A stretch of 64,000 nt of DNA, taken from positions 1-64,000 of the forward strand of contig SVRL01000001.1 of assembly GCA_015064845.1 (NCBI GenBank), read 5' to 3'. The notes below the pieces were generated by a model. The model saw only the letters and a program-made list of their open reading frames with translations, did not search any database and was not told the DNA's origin. Position numbers and translations under genes: made by a program. Below are positions 38,453 to 49,318 of this stretch, piece by piece; the stretch's first letter is position 1, and each line of letters starts with the position of its first letter. Origin of the DNA: Oscillospiraceae bacterium (lineage in GTDB: Bacteria > Bacillota > Clostridia > Oscillospirales > CAG-272).

Positions 38453-41400
38453 TTATTTGATTACGTAAACGACGTTGCCGATTGCGATGTATTCGAAAGA
38501 GGTCATGCCTTCGAATGTGCCATCAACAACTTCAAGGTTGCCCTTAGCGTTAACGGTAACGAAAGTTACGTTGAGAGCTTCGAGGTCAACATATTCGTTT
38601 TCGGTTTCAGTCATCTTAGCGAGAAGCTTGGTTTCGCCTTCGATGGTAACGATTTCAGCAGTCTTGGTCATGAGCTTGCCTGCGGTAACAACGTCAACAA
38701 CTTCAACGATTTCGTTGTTTGCGTCAACAACATAGAAGTTGCCCTTAACCATGCCTGCAACCTGTTCAAGGTTCATATCGAGACCGAATTCTTCATCACC
38801 GGAGTTCATGTCGAGCTCATAGCAGATGATTGCATCCTGAAGTTCGCCTTCAATGGATACAGCGCCTTCGATTCTGATAACAAGTTTGTAGTCAACACCG
38901 TCATGAATGGTTTCAGCAGTGAGGTTAGCAAAGTTGTTGAAGTATACGATCTTGTAGCCTTCAGCAAGTTCGATGCCTTCTACGGAATCGATAACAGTGT
39001 ATGTGGGACCTACGGGAGGATCAATAGGATCTACGGGAGGTTCGGGATCTACGGGAGGTTCGGGGGGAAGAGTTGCTTCGGGAATTTCTACGCCTTCGGG
39101 AATTTCTGCTGCGAGAACTTCGCCGTCAGTGATGATTGCGATAGCAGTGATTTCGTTATCAACAACCTTAGCATTCCATTCAACACCGAATACGCCCTTG
39201 CCTACGAGGTCGCTGTAGTTGTTGATGATGCAATCGAAGCCATCTTCGGAGGGAACTACGAATACAACTTCTGCGCCTTCAGCAACGCGGTAAGCGGTAA
39301 CTTTTTCAGCTTCAACGTCAATGTAAATGCCGTTTTCACCGAATACGATGGTAGCAGCGAGATCATTGAGAGTAATGTCTTCTTCAGCAACGGTGTTTAC
39401 ACCGAATACTGCTTCTGCGTTCCAAGCGTTTGCGAGACCTTCAGCAGTGAATTCAACGTCTTTGAGAGTAACGGGAGTCTTTTCAGCAGCTTCGAAGTAT
39501 TCTTTATTGTTTTTGATCACGTAATCGTATTCATTTCCGTCCTTAATGTACGTGATATCTTCTGCATTGAACACTTTCAATACAGCACCTGCGGGAACAT
39601 CAATCTGCTGCTTACCAATAGAGATTACGGTTTCTTCGCTAGTAATAAAGTAACCTTTTTCTTCAGTGTAGTTTTCTGCGTGTTCTGCATTGTTGGGATC
39701 AAAAATAACGAAATCATTCTTGTCTTCGCCGTTAACGGTACCTACAATCAAAACTTCGAGATTGGACCAGTCAATCTTAAGACCGCTGGAAACGAGTTTG
39801 TATGCCTGAACGAATTCAACTCTTGTGTATTTGAGAGTGTATTCGTATGCGCCTTCAACGAGGGTTCTTGCGTAGTAGGGTTCATAGCCGATAGCTTCTG
39901 CAACGTAAACAACTTTTTCAGTTGCAACACCAAGAGTGTTTTCTTTGATGTACTCGGTCTTGTAAACAACTTCGCCGAGCTTGTGGCCGCCGTAAATGTC
40001 GGACCAGTCATCGTTCAAGCTTGCGCCTGTGCTGCAAAGGAGATATTTGGACATAGCATCCTTGCAAACGTCAACGTAGATGAGGTCGGTTTCGCCTTCA
40101 ACTCTTGTGTCATTTGCTGCTGCTGCGGGATTGAGGAGAGAATCGCTCCAGATTCTTGCATAAACCTTGTAGTTAGCAAGGTCGAACATAGAGGAAGCTC
40201 TTGCTCTTACAGTTTCATAGATAACGTCATATACACCGTTTTCATCAACAACTGTGATTGCAACGTTGTAAGTATTGGTCTGACCTTCAACAAGTTCAGA
40301 ATCAGTAACAAAGCCGGTGTTTTCAACTTTTTCGAAAGCACTTGCAAGGTAAACAGCTTCATTGCCTTCACCTACAGCGAACTTAACGCATCTGTCGTTG
40401 AGCCAGAGTGCAGTTGCATCGGTGATGTTGGTACCTTCGCCAACGATACCTGCTTTGATAGCTTCTTCAGCTTCGTCAAGCATGGGGAAGTTGTTAGCGA
40501 TGTTGTAAGAATATGTCTTTTCAGCGCCCTTGTAGCTGTAAGTATATTCAATTACTCTATCGGATTTGGTTGCGGGGAGTTTGATGTTTTCAACGAGAGT
40601 GTCGTCGCTGAGACGGATATTTACGAGGAAGTAGCCTTCTTCAGCGTATACGGTAACTTTTTCGATGATACCGGTCTGAATTGCGGAAGGAGCGAAAGTA
40701 TTAACGATTTCGCCGTCGGGAGTCTTAACAACGAAGCTGAATTCTTCGCCGTCATTATTGAAATCGGAAACGAAGTCTGCGCTGTCTTTGATAACAACAG
40801 TGTCATACTTAACAACGTCGATTACGTTGATAACCTGACCGTATTCGTTGATTTCTTCTCTGTAAGTAACGTTTTCAGCAGCTGCACTGAATACTGCGTA
40901 TACGCAACCTTCAGCAGCAGTCTTGAGGTTAGCGATTGCTTCTGCAACAGAAAGCTTGTCGCCTGTCATGTTCTTGGAGTAGAAGTAGATATCGCTGTTT
41001 TCGTCATTGGTAATGGTGTATTCAACACCTGCGAAAGAAAGGATAGCGCTCTTTACTTCGCCGTTTTCAACAACTACGTCTTTCCAGAAGAAGTCGGGAA
41101 CGAGGTCATCAAGTCTGAGACCTTCTTCAGTCTTCTTGAGGAGGTAAGTGTTGAGGATAGTTGTGAACTGGTTGGTGGATTCGAAAGTGATTCTTACGAT
41201 ATCACCGGTGCGTTTGTTCTTGATTACGTTAACGAGAGAACCGATAGCGAGAACGTCAGCAACGTTAACTGCTTCGTCGTCAGCCAATTCAAGAGCATCG
41301 CGAACGAGTGCTTCGAATTCTTCAACAGAGATGGTAAGAGTATCTTTACCGTTTACGCTCTGGAGAACAACTTCGGTACCGATAGAGATAACGAAGTATC

Positions 41401-42139
41401 TGTCTTCTCTGAGACCAACATTTTCAACAACTGCGGGAGTGAAGTAGTCGTTGAGTTTGATACCGTCAGCGGTACGGGAAGTGGGGTTGCCGGATTTTTC
41501 GCCGGTCTGGTTCATGATGGTAGCAACGATGTAAGCAGCTTCACCATAGGTAAGTTCTGCATAGGGATCGTAGTGTCTGGTTTCTTCAAGGAAGATAGCA
41601 TCGAATGCGTTGCAGTAGTTCTGAGCAGCGCGCATATAGTTATATGCCCAGTTGTCAGCGCCTTCAACGTTTTCATAGGATACTCTTTCTTCATAACCCA
41701 TCATTCTAACGATGATGGCAGCAACTTCACCGAGGATGATGGTTCTGTCGGGAGCGAATGTGTATTCGCCGTCGCCGTCGTCATCTTCACCAACAATGAA
41801 GCCGGACTGGTGTGCGTAAGCGATGGCAGCGAATTTGTCTTCACCGGGCTTAACGTCAGCAAATTTCATGTCTGTGCCAAGCCAGATTTCGTCGTCCCAA
41901 GCTTCGTCAAGAAGCTGGTGGGATTCAATCTTTGCCATCCAGAAAACGAACTGTTCTCTTGTGATCTTCATTTCTGCCTGGCTGGGGCTGATGTAGTCAA
42001 CACCGATATCCTGAAGATAATCAATGGCATCCTGATACCATTTTTCTTCGGAAGTACGCGCAGCAGAAACAGTTGCGAATGTTCCGACTACAAGAATTGC
42101 AGCAAGAACAAGAGCGAGAGCTCTCTTAAAGTTTCTCAT
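38453..42139 (-). CDS. Large SLH-domain surface protein
   Basis: Signal peptide; SLH-like repeats (WYQDAIDYLQDIGVDYISPSQAEMKITREQFVFWMAKI); Pro-rich PPVDPEPPVDP hinge. Confidence 0.8.
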   Translation of the reverse strand: MRNFKRALALVLAAILVVGTFATVSAARTSEEKWYQDAIDYLQDIGVDYISPSQAEMKITREQFVFWMAKIESHQLLDEAWDDEIWLGTDMKFADVKPGEDKFAAIAYAHQSGFIVGEDDDGDGEYTFAPDRTIILGEVAAIIVRMMGYEERVSYENVEGADNWAYNYMRAAQNYCNAFDAIFLEETRHYDPYAELTYGEAAYIVATIMNQTGEKSGNPTSRTADGIKLNDYFTPAVVENVGLREDRYFVISIGTEVVLQSVNGKDTLTISVEEFEALVRDALELADDEAVNVADVLAIGSLVNVIKNKRTGDIVRITFESTNQFTTILNTYLLKKTEEGLRLDDLVPDFFWKDVVVENGEVKSAILSFAGVEYTITNDENSDIYFYSKNMTGDKLSVAEAIANLKTAAEGCVYAVFSAAAENVTYREEINEYGQVINVIDVVKYDTVVIKDSADFVSDFNNDGEEFSFVVKTPDGEIVNTFAPSAIQTGIIEKVTVYAEEGYFLVNIRLSDDTLVENIKLPATKSDRVIEYTYSYKGAEKTYSYNIANNFPMLDEAEEAIKAGIVGEGTNITDATALWLNDRCVKFAVGEGNEAVYLASAFEKVENTGFVTDSELVEGQTNTYNVAITVVDENGVYDVIYETVRARASSMFDLANYKVYARIWSDSLLNPAAAANDTRVEGETDLIYVDVCKDAMSKYLLCSTGASLNDDWSDIYGGHKLGEVVYKTEYIKENTLGVATEKVVYVAEAIGYEPYYARTLVEGAYEYTLKYTRVEFVQAYKLVSSGLKIDWSNLEVLIVGTVNGEDKNDFVIFDPNNAEHAENYTEEKGYFITSEETVISIGKQQIDVPAGAVLKVFNAEDITYIKDGNEYDYVIKNNKEYFEAAEKTPVTLKDVEFTAEGLANAWNAEAVFGVNTVAEEDITLNDLAATIVFGENGIYIDVEAEKVTAYRVAEGAEVVFVVPSEDGFDCIINNYSDLVGKGVFGVEWNAKVVDNEITAIAIITDGEVLAAEIPEGVEIPEATLPPEPPVDPEPPVDPIDPPVGPTYTVIDSVEGIELAEGYKIVYFNNFANLTAETIHDGVDYKLVIRIEGAVSIEGELQDAIICYELDMNSGDEEFGLDMNLEQVAGMVKGNFYVVDANNEIVEVVDVVTAGKLMTKTAEIVTIEGETKLLAKMTETENEYVDLEALNVTFVTVNAKGNLEVVDGTFEGMTSFEYIAIGNVVYVIK

Positions 42140-42466
42140 AAGGTATTCCTCCTAAAATTTTTTATAAGCAGCTCAATGGCCACACTTATATTTAATCATA
42201 TCATACTATATGATTCCAAATTTTTCAAGAAGTTTTTGCAAATTGTAACACAACTGTAACATAACGACGATTTAAACAAAATCAATCATCTGTTTTTGTA
42301 TCACTTGAATAATAAATGGCGCGAAAAAGGAAAGATGCAAAAATAAAGCGTAACATTTTAAAATTATGATGTGATAGCAAAGCCTTAAATTGCTTCAATA
42401 AAAAGAACCCTTTGTATCACTACATTGGGTTCTCTTCAAAATTTCAAGTATCAAATTTATTGGTTT

Positions 42467-45109
42467 TTATCCTCGAATAATATTATCCAACGATGTGCAA
42501 CCGCTAAAAGCATATTCGCCAATATTTTGAACATTCGAAGGAATATATATGGTTTTCAGTGCCGAACAATCCTCAAAAGCACAATCGTAGATATCCCTGA
42601 CACCTTTTCCGATGGTTACATCGGTAAGAGATACGCAACCGTAAAAAGCTTTCTCTCCTATAATTGCAATGGAATCTCCGATTACGACACTTTCAAGTGC
42701 AGTGCAACCATAGAATGTAGCATATTCAATGGAAGTCAAACCGTTTCCAAGCACTACTTTTTTCAGTTTTTTGCATTCTTCAAACGCGCCTCCCCAAGAT
42801 TCTTCTATCATAGTTACACTATCCGGAATAATCAATGCCGTAATACCACAACCATAAAAAGCTTTGCCACCTATTGTTTGCAATCCTTCATTTAAAATCA
42901 ATGTCGAAAGTCCCGAACATTCCGAAAATGCGCCTTCTTTGATTGTTTGAACGTTTGAAGGGATATTGATTGATGTCAACGATGTGCATTTTTCAAAAGC
43001 GTAATCTTCGATAACTTGAACCCCTGTCCCAAAATTAATTGATTTGAGATTGCTGCAATTGGCAAATGCTGCCCGAGCAATCGTTCGAACCCCATTTCCA
43101 ATAGTAATAGATTTAAGTGAGATACAACCATCAAAAGCTTGCTCTCCTATGATTGTAACAGATTCTCCCATTACGACACTTTCAAGTGCAGTACAACCAT
43201 AGAATGTAGCATATTCAATGGAAGTTAAACCATTTCCAAGCACTACTTTTTTCAGTTTTTTGCATTCTTCAAACGCGCCTCCCCAAGATTCTTCTACCAT
43301 AGTTACACTATCCGGAATAATCAAATCCGTAATTCCACAACCATAAAAAGCTTTGCCACCTATTGTTTGCAAGCCTTCATTCAAAATCAAAGTCGTAAGT
43401 CCCGAACATTCCGAAAACGCACCTTCATTGATGCTGTAAATGCTCGGAGGAACAGTAAGAGAACGAATACCTTTACAACCTTCAAAAGCATATTCACCAA
43501 TATATCTGACCGGTATTCTGTTGATATGAGAAGGAAGTATCAATTCACCAGAAGAGCCAAGATAGTTCGTAATCGTGATACTGTCGTTTTCTTCAAAATA
43601 CTCAAATTCATTCGGAGATGCTGCTCCTTCCAAATTTGCATAAATTGCAGGAACGGACAGTGTCAGATCAAAGCTGTAACAATGAACTTTAACCGTATTG
43701 AATCCATCTTTTGTCATAACGGTATTCTCAAGCGAAAAATCTGTTATTTGAAATGTTGTTCCATCGGAAACAACAGCAATCAAAACAACATCCTCGGCAT
43801 CTACAACTTCGCCTGTCAAAAGGCGCTTACCTTTATAACTTGCATTAATAGAGAGTATGCGCAAATATTTACCGCAATTACATTCATTCAGACAATTGCG
43901 AACGGTTCCCTTTTCGTTAACTTCCCAATCACCCCAAGTATGTCCCAATTCGTTTACATAACTGTCGGTATAACTCTTGTTGCATACAGTGCAAGTATGC
44001 GTGGTGTAACCTTTAGCTTCACAAACGGGGGCAGTAACCACAGAATGATATTGACAATCGGTTTTGGGCAGAATAACGGGAGCAACAATTATTTCATTGC
44101 AAACAGAACATTTCACACCTTCCGTTTGACCTGTTTCAGCACAAGTTGCTTTTCTGCTTGCAATTATCGTTTCTGTATGAGGCAATTTAGAGATGATTTT
44201 TTGTGCTTCCAATACCTCCCCGCACGCCGAACATTTCTTACCTGCCGTCAAACCTGTTTGAGAACAAGTTGCCGCAACTCCTTTGATAATGGTTTCTGTA
44301 TGAGAAATTTTTTCGATTGGTTTTTGTTCTTCCAATACTTCCCCGCATGTCGAACATTTCTTGCCTGCTGTCAGACCTGTTTGGGAACAGGTTGCCGCAA
44401 CTCCTTTGATAATGGTTTCTGTATGGGGAATCTTTTCTGTTGTTTTCTGCGCTTCCAATATTTCCCCACATGCCGAACATTTCTTGCCTGCCGTCAAACC
44501 CGTTTGGGAACAGGTTGCCGCAACGCTCGGAACAACTTCTACAATATGTTCTGTCTTATCTGTTACCTTCTGCAATACCAATACTTCCTTACAAACGGAA
44601 CAATGAGAACCTTCTGTCAAACCCGTTTTTTGGCAAGTGGCAGAAACCGCACTGTCGATTACTTCGATATGCCCCAAAGCATCGATACTTTCTTCTTTTA
44701 AATCATAGTATTCAATATCGCCCACTTTAATTGTTGCCGTGTACGTTTTTATGCCTTTTTCCATACAAGTGGGGGCTGTTGTAATTTCATTCGCAATATC
44801 GGCAACCAAGATTTTTGTATGAGAATGATCCATAACACAAGATAAAGTTGCGGTTGCAGATTCAAAGCCCCGCCAATCCCACTCGATATTATCTTTATCA
44901 TAATTATGTTGGATAATATCAACTTCGTCAATTTGTATTACCTTGCACAAGGAACATTTACGCTGTTGTTCTCCCTTCATAGAACATGTCGGCTGAACGG
45001 TTACTGACCATTCACCCCATTCATGCGTACAGTCTTTGCTATTACAAGATGAAAATGCACAAATAAAAGTAAGCAGACAAACAAAAATCATTACAATTCT
45101 TTTCTTCAT
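42467..45109 (-). CDS. BspA-like leucine-rich repeat lipoprotein with ~41-aa CxxC repeats
   Basis: MKKRIVMIFVCLLTFICAFSSC; ATCSQTGLTAGKKCSACGEVLEAQK repeats; LRR_5-type AFxxCxxLxxIxIPxxVxxI repeats. Confidence 0.88.
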   Translation of the reverse strand: MKKRIVMIFVCLLTFICAFSSCNSKDCTHEWGEWSVTVQPTCSMKGEQQRKCSLCKVIQIDEVDIIQHNYDKDNIEWDWRGFESATATLSCVMDHSHTKILVADIANEITTAPTCMEKGIKTYTATIKVGDIEYYDLKEESIDALGHIEVIDSAVSATCQKTGLTEGSHCSVCKEVLVLQKVTDKTEHIVEVVPSVAATCSQTGLTAGKKCSACGEILEAQKTTEKIPHTETIIKGVAATCSQTGLTAGKKCSTCGEVLEEQKPIEKISHTETIIKGVAATCSQTGLTAGKKCSACGEVLEAQKIISKLPHTETIIASRKATCAETGQTEGVKCSVCNEIIVAPVILPKTDCQYHSVVTAPVCEAKGYTTHTCTVCNKSYTDSYVNELGHTWGDWEVNEKGTVRNCLNECNCGKYLRILSINASYKGKRLLTGEVVDAEDVVLIAVVSDGTTFQITDFSLENTVMTKDGFNTVKVHCYSFDLTLSVPAIYANLEGAASPNEFEYFEENDSITITNYLGSSGELILPSHINRIPVRYIGEYAFEGCKGIRSLTVPPSIYSINEGAFSECSGLTTLILNEGLQTIGGKAFYGCGITDLIIPDSVTMVEESWGGAFEECKKLKKVVLGNGLTSIEYATFYGCTALESVVMGESVTIIGEQAFDGCISLKSITIGNGVRTIARAAFANCSNLKSINFGTGVQVIEDYAFEKCTSLTSINIPSNVQTIKEGAFSECSGLSTLILNEGLQTIGGKAFYGCGITALIIPDSVTMIEESWGGAFEECKKLKKVVLGNGLTSIEYATFYGCTALESVVIGDSIAIIGEKAFYGCVSLTDVTIGKGVRDIYDCAFEDCSALKTIYIPSNVQNIGEYAFSGCTSLDNIIRG

Positions 45110-45213
45110 AAAAACTCCTTTTCCTACATTTATAATTATATAAACAAAAATCAGCATTTTACAAAATTTCATCGGCATATCACAAAGTCTTGCAAAATCA
45201 CTCTTTATTTACA

Positions 45214-45242
45214 ATTATAATTCCATAAAAGAATTATGTCAA
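45214..45242 (-). promoter_or_regulatory. Consensus promoter of BspA-like lipoprotein gene with operator in its spacer
   Basis: Reverse strand TTGACA-TAATTCTTTTATGGAAT-TATAAT (17-nt spacer). Confidence 0.75.
45217..45237. promoter_or_regulatory. Candidate XRE operator O1
   Basis: ATAATTC-CATAAAA-GAATTAT perfect 7-bp arms. Confidence 0.7.
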
Positions 45243-45254
45243 GCGTTTTTCACT

Positions 45255-45275
45255 ATAATTCTGTTTTGGAATTAT
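45255..45275. promoter_or_regulatory. Candidate XRE operator O2
   Basis: ATAATTC-TGTTTTG-GAATTAT, same arms and spacing as O1. Confidence 0.7.
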
Positions 45276-45338
45276 AAAAAATCTTCCAAACCATATAATT
45301 TTTACATCAAAATATATCAATCAAGGAAGAATTATTTT

Positions 45339-45599
45339 ATGAAAATCAGAAAAAAAGAATATGGTGACTGCAACATGGTAGGAAAAAATATTGAATATTT
45401 AAGAAAAGAAAGAGGCATTAAACAAAAGGATTTTATTTCAAAAATGCAAACGATGGGACTTGATATCAATCCAACAAGCTATTCCAAATTGGAAGGACAA
45501 GTTCGGCTTGCTTCAGATAAAGAAATTTATATCATAGCAAAAATATTAAATGTCAGCATTGATGCTCTCTTCGCTAATGTTGAAGATTCCTCGTATTGA
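45339..45599 (+). CDS. Small XRE-family transcriptional regulator
   Basis: IEYLRKERGIKQKDFISKMQTMGLDINPTSYSKLEGQVRLASDKEI. Confidence 0.85.
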   Translation: MKIRKKEYGDCNMVGKNIEYLRKERGIKQKDFISKMQTMGLDINPTSYSKLEGQVRLASDKEIYIIAKILNVSIDALFANVEDSSY

Positions 45600-45660
45600 T
45601 TGCAAATTACAACAAGCTTATAACAAAAAAAGGACGCCCCGAATGGGCGTCCCAAAAAAT

Positions 45661-48096
45661 TTATTTTCTGATGGTAATACCGAGAATACGTTCTACGCCG
45701 CGCAAAATCTTTGCTGCTGCTTTATCTGCTTCTTCCACCGTCAAGGTGTGGTCCGCGCTGCGCAGAGAAACAGAGAACGAAACGCTCTTTTTGCCCTCTC
45801 CGAGCTGAACACCGCGATAAATATCAAAGAATTTGATATCTTCGATCAAAGAAACACCGGAATGGCGCATAGCATCTTCGATTGCACCGACTGTAACTTC
45901 TTCATCGCAAACAAAGGAGAAGTCTCTTGTGCTTGCGGGGAATTTCGGCAATGCTTTATAAGATTTTTTGCTGTTTGCTTTTGCAAAAATATTTTCAAAA
46001 TCAAGTTCTGCCAGATAAACCGCACGGTTAAAGGTGTAATTCTGCGCCACAACGGGATGCAATTCACCCATGATACCGAGAACGGTTCCGTCAGCGGCGG
46101 TAATTTCCGCACATCTTCCGGGATGGAAAGTTGCTTCATCCGTTTTTGCCGTGAATTTTGCGGAAATGCCTGCACAAGCAAAAATTTCTTCACACATACC
46201 CTTTACAGTATAGAAATCGCCCGTACCGTAAAGACCGATCATGATCTTCACACGTTCGTCGGGAAGCGTACCTTCCAAACCGTGGATATTGGTAACCATG
46301 CCTTCCCTGGGAAGGAATACTTTTGCCATTTCGTAAAGAGCAACGGAATCGTTATCCTTATTGCAGTTGATTTCCAAAGTTTCGAGCATGGAAGGAATTG
46401 CAGTTGTACGCATGGTTTTCGTATCTTCGCCGAAAGGATTCATGATTTCAACGGATTTACGGCGGATATCATTTTCAGCAAGACCTGCTTTATCGTAAAG
46501 CTTTGCTGCCATAAAGGAATATGTGTAGATTTCATCCAGACCGAAACCAAGCAAAACGCCGTGAAGCTGTTTTTGCAAGGTTTGCTTTTTGGTCAAACCG
46601 CCCTGTGTCATGGAGGAAACAATATTTCCTGCCTGAATTTCGTTATAACCGTAGATACGGACAACTTCTTCCGCAATATCGTTCATGCAACGAACGTCAT
46701 CACGGTAAGAAGGAACGGTAATCACACCGTCTTTTACTTCAAAGTGCAAGCTTTCCAAGATGCGAACCATTTCTTCTGCGGAAAGGTTGATGCCAAGGAA
46801 TTTGTTCATTCTTTCGGGTTCGAAAGGCACTGTTGCGATTTCTTTTTTCACGGGATAGCAGTCGATCATACCGCCGACGATTTCGCCCGCGCCGAGAAGA
46901 TTGACAAGTTCACAAGCGCGTTCCAATGCACCGATTGTATTTTCACTGTCAAGACCTTTTTCGAAACGTGCGGAGGAATCTGTACGCATACCGAGTTTTT
47001 TAGCGGTAATACGAACGGAGCTTCCGAGGAACATGGCAGATTCAAAAACAACAGTCGTCGTTTCTTCCGTGATTTCACTGTTTGCGCCGCCCATAACACC
47101 TGCAATCGCAACAGGCTTTTTGCCGTCTGCAATGACAAGCATATCACTTTCCAGATTTCTCTGCTGATCGTCAAGCGTCATGAAAACTTCTTTATCGCCT
47201 GCGGTACGGACTTCGATATGTTTACCGTCCAGACACTTATAGTCAAACGCATGCATAGGCTGACCGTATTCCAGCATGACGTAATTTGTAATATCTACAA
47301 TATTATTAATAGGACGAATGCCCGAAGCGCGCAATCTCATGCGCAACCAAAGCGGAGAAGGTTCGATTTTTACGTTTTTAACCACACGCGCACTGTAACG
47401 GAAACATTTTTCCGTATCCTTGATTGCAATATCAAGATAATCGTTGATATCGCCGTCGGATTCCTTCACAACGGGGGTGGGGATGCGAAGTTCTTTCTCA
47501 AAACTTGCCGCGCTTTCTCTTGCAAGACCGATTACGGAAAGACAGTCGGGACGATTGGGTGTGATTTCAAATTCAACCGCTTTGTCACGCATAGCAAGCA
47601 CGTCCACGATGTCGTCGCCGGGCTTGTAAGAAAGCTCGGAATATGCGTTGAGGATCAGAATACCATCCGTGGGAGCGCCGGGCATATCGTGGAGAGTAAG
47701 ACCGAGTTCTTCAATGGAGCAGAACATGCCCTCGGAGATCATACCGCGAAGCTTGCCGGATTTGATTTCATGTCCGCTTGCAAGCTTAACCACTCTTTTT
47801 TCATCTTTGGGGCAATAGCAAACGGGAACGTATGCGCCTTCAAAAACGTTTTTTGCAGCCGTGATGATCTGCAAAGTCTTTTCTCCGCAGTCAACCTGGC
47901 AAACAACCAATCTTTCCGCATCGGGATGCTGTTCAACCTTGAGGATTAAGCCGACTCTGACACCGCTTACTTCGGAACCGCAAAGCTCATAGCCTTCCAC
48001 CTTGGAACCGGTATCCGTCATTCTGTCACAATATTTTTTGATATCAATATCCGAACAATCCACGAAATCGGAAAGCCAATTCATAGACAATACCAT
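45661..48096 (-). CDS. pheT: Phenylalanine-tRNA ligase beta subunit
   Basis: MVLSMNWLSDFVD..., VDITNYVMLEYGQPMHAFDY, family-typical domains. Confidence 0.95.
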   Translation of the reverse strand: MVLSMNWLSDFVDCSDIDIKKYCDRMTDTGSKVEGYELCGSEVSGVRVGLILKVEQHPDAERLVVCQVDCGEKTLQIITAAKNVFEGAYVPVCYCPKDEKRVVKLASGHEIKSGKLRGMISEGMFCSIEELGLTLHDMPGAPTDGILILNAYSELSYKPGDDIVDVLAMRDKAVEFEITPNRPDCLSVIGLARESAASFEKELRIPTPVVKESDGDINDYLDIAIKDTEKCFRYSARVVKNVKIEPSPLWLRMRLRASGIRPINNIVDITNYVMLEYGQPMHAFDYKCLDGKHIEVRTAGDKEVFMTLDDQQRNLESDMLVIADGKKPVAIAGVMGGANSEITEETTTVVFESAMFLGSSVRITAKKLGMRTDSSARFEKGLDSENTIGALERACELVNLLGAGEIVGGMIDCYPVKKEIATVPFEPERMNKFLGINLSAEEMVRILESLHFEVKDGVITVPSYRDDVRCMNDIAEEVVRIYGYNEIQAGNIVSSMTQGGLTKKQTLQKQLHGVLLGFGLDEIYTYSFMAAKLYDKAGLAENDIRRKSVEIMNPFGEDTKTMRTTAIPSMLETLEINCNKDNDSVALYEMAKVFLPREGMVTNIHGLEGTLPDERVKIMIGLYGTGDFYTVKGMCEEIFACAGISAKFTAKTDEATFHPGRCAEITAADGTVLGIMGELHPVVAQNYTFNRAVYLAELDFENIFAKANSKKSYKALPKFPASTRDFSFVCDEEVTVGAIEDAMRHSGVSLIEDIKFFDIYRGVQLGEGKKSVSFSVSLRSADHTLTVEEADKAAAKILRGVERILGITIRK

Positions 48097-48118
48097 AAAA
48101 ATTCACACTCCTTTTCCA

Positions 48119-49129
48119 TTAAAACTGACGCAAGAAACGAACGTCGTTTTCATACATCAAACGAAGGTCATCGATGCCAAGTCTTGCCATTGTGATTCTT
48201 TCCACACCCATACCGAAAGCAAAACCGGAATATTCATTGGGATCAATGCCGCAGTTGGAAAGAACGAAGGGGTGTACCATACCCGCGCCGAGAATTTCCA
48301 TCCAGCCTTCGCCTTTGCAAAGACGGCAGCCTTTACCGCCGCAAACGAAGCAGGAAACGTCAACTTCCGCAGAAGGTTCTGTGAACGGGAAATGGTGAGG
48401 GCGGAAACGGATTTTGGTTTCGGGACCGAACATCTGCTTTGCGAAAAGCTCAAGAATACCCTTGAGGTCGCCCATGGTAATACCCTTGTCTACAACAAGA
48501 CCTTCAACCTGGTGGAAAATAGGAGAATGTGTCGCATCCGCGGGGTCTGCACGGTAAACACGTCCGGGAGAGATGATACGGATCGGAGGCTTTTTGTTTT
48601 CCATAACACGAACCTGAACGGGGGATGTCTGGGAACGAAGCAAAATGTTATCCGTAATATAGAAAGTATCCTGCGTATCTCGCGCGGGATGGTTTTTGGG
48701 AAGGTTCAAAGCTTCAAAGTTGTAATAGTCATACTCTACTTCGGGACCTTCCGCAACGGAAAAGCCCATACCGATAAAGATTTCGCGGAGCATTTCTTCC
48801 GTCTGTGCAATAGGATGGCGGTGTCCGACAGTCTGGATTTTGCCGGGCAAAGTAACGTCCAATTTTTCCGTCATCAAACGGCGTTCCATTTCCTTTTTCT
48901 TCTGTTCTTCCGCTTTTTTCGTCAAGGCCTCTTCAATGGTAGCTCTGACTTCGTTTGCAAGCTGACCGATGATCGGTCTTTCCGCGGGAGCAACCTTGCC
49001 CATACCGCGAAGGACGGCTGTAAGCTCGCCCTTTTTGCCGAGATATTTGATGCGAAGCTCTTCCGTGTTTTCCGAAGCTTCGATTTCAGCAACTGCTTTG
49101 ATGCGAATCTGTTCAAGCAATTCTTTCAT
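48119..49129 (-). CDS. pheS: Phenylalanine-tRNA ligase alpha subunit
   Basis: [32 protein letters not shown]; start MKELLEQIR. Confidence 0.95.
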   Translation of the reverse strand: MKELLEQIRIKAVAEIEASENTEELRIKYLGKKGELTAVLRGMGKVAPAERPIIGQLANEVRATIEEALTKKAEEQKKKEMERRLMTEKLDVTLPGKIQTVGHRHPIAQTEEMLREIFIGMGFSVAEGPEVEYDYYNFEALNLPKNHPARDTQDTFYITDNILLRSQTSPVQVRVMENKKPPIRIISPGRVYRADPADATHSPIFHQVEGLVVDKGITMGDLKGILELFAKQMFGPETKIRFRPHHFPFTEPSAEVDVSCFVCGGKGCRLCKGEGWMEILGAGMVHPFVLSNCGIDPNEYSGFAFGMGVERITMARLGIDDLRLMYENDVRFLRQF

Positions 49130-49206
49130 AAAACGTATTTCCTTTCGCGAATAGTAATAATAAATGGTATGTGAGCCGCGTTTTACCGTTTGTTTTCCAA
49201 ATAAAT

Positions 49207-49318
49207 ATAAAAAAGTGGGCAACGCCCACTCGAAGTTGCTTGCCTATTGCAGTTTTTTCTATATCAAAACAACGCAAAACGGCAAGGTCAATTCGAGCAA
49301 TTTCCTATAATATAAAAA
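49207..49318. repeat. Dispersed structured intergenic repeat, copy 4
   Basis: AGTGGGC-AAC-GCCCACT hairpin, GTTGCTTGCCTATT...ACGGCAAGGTC...GAGCAATTTCCTATAATATAAAA. Confidence 0.8.

Noticed and set aside
38903-42259. 1118-codon + strand ORF antisense to the SLH gene
   Set aside because: The minus-strand frame encodes a coherent signal peptide, SLH domains and a proline-rich hinge. The + frame reads as Cys/Phe/Asn-rich nonsense and arises from biased codon use on the other strand.
45550-47949. 799-codon + strand ORF antisense to pheT
   Set aside because: pheT is unmistakable on the minus strand; the antisense frame is a shadow ORF with no domain-like sequence.
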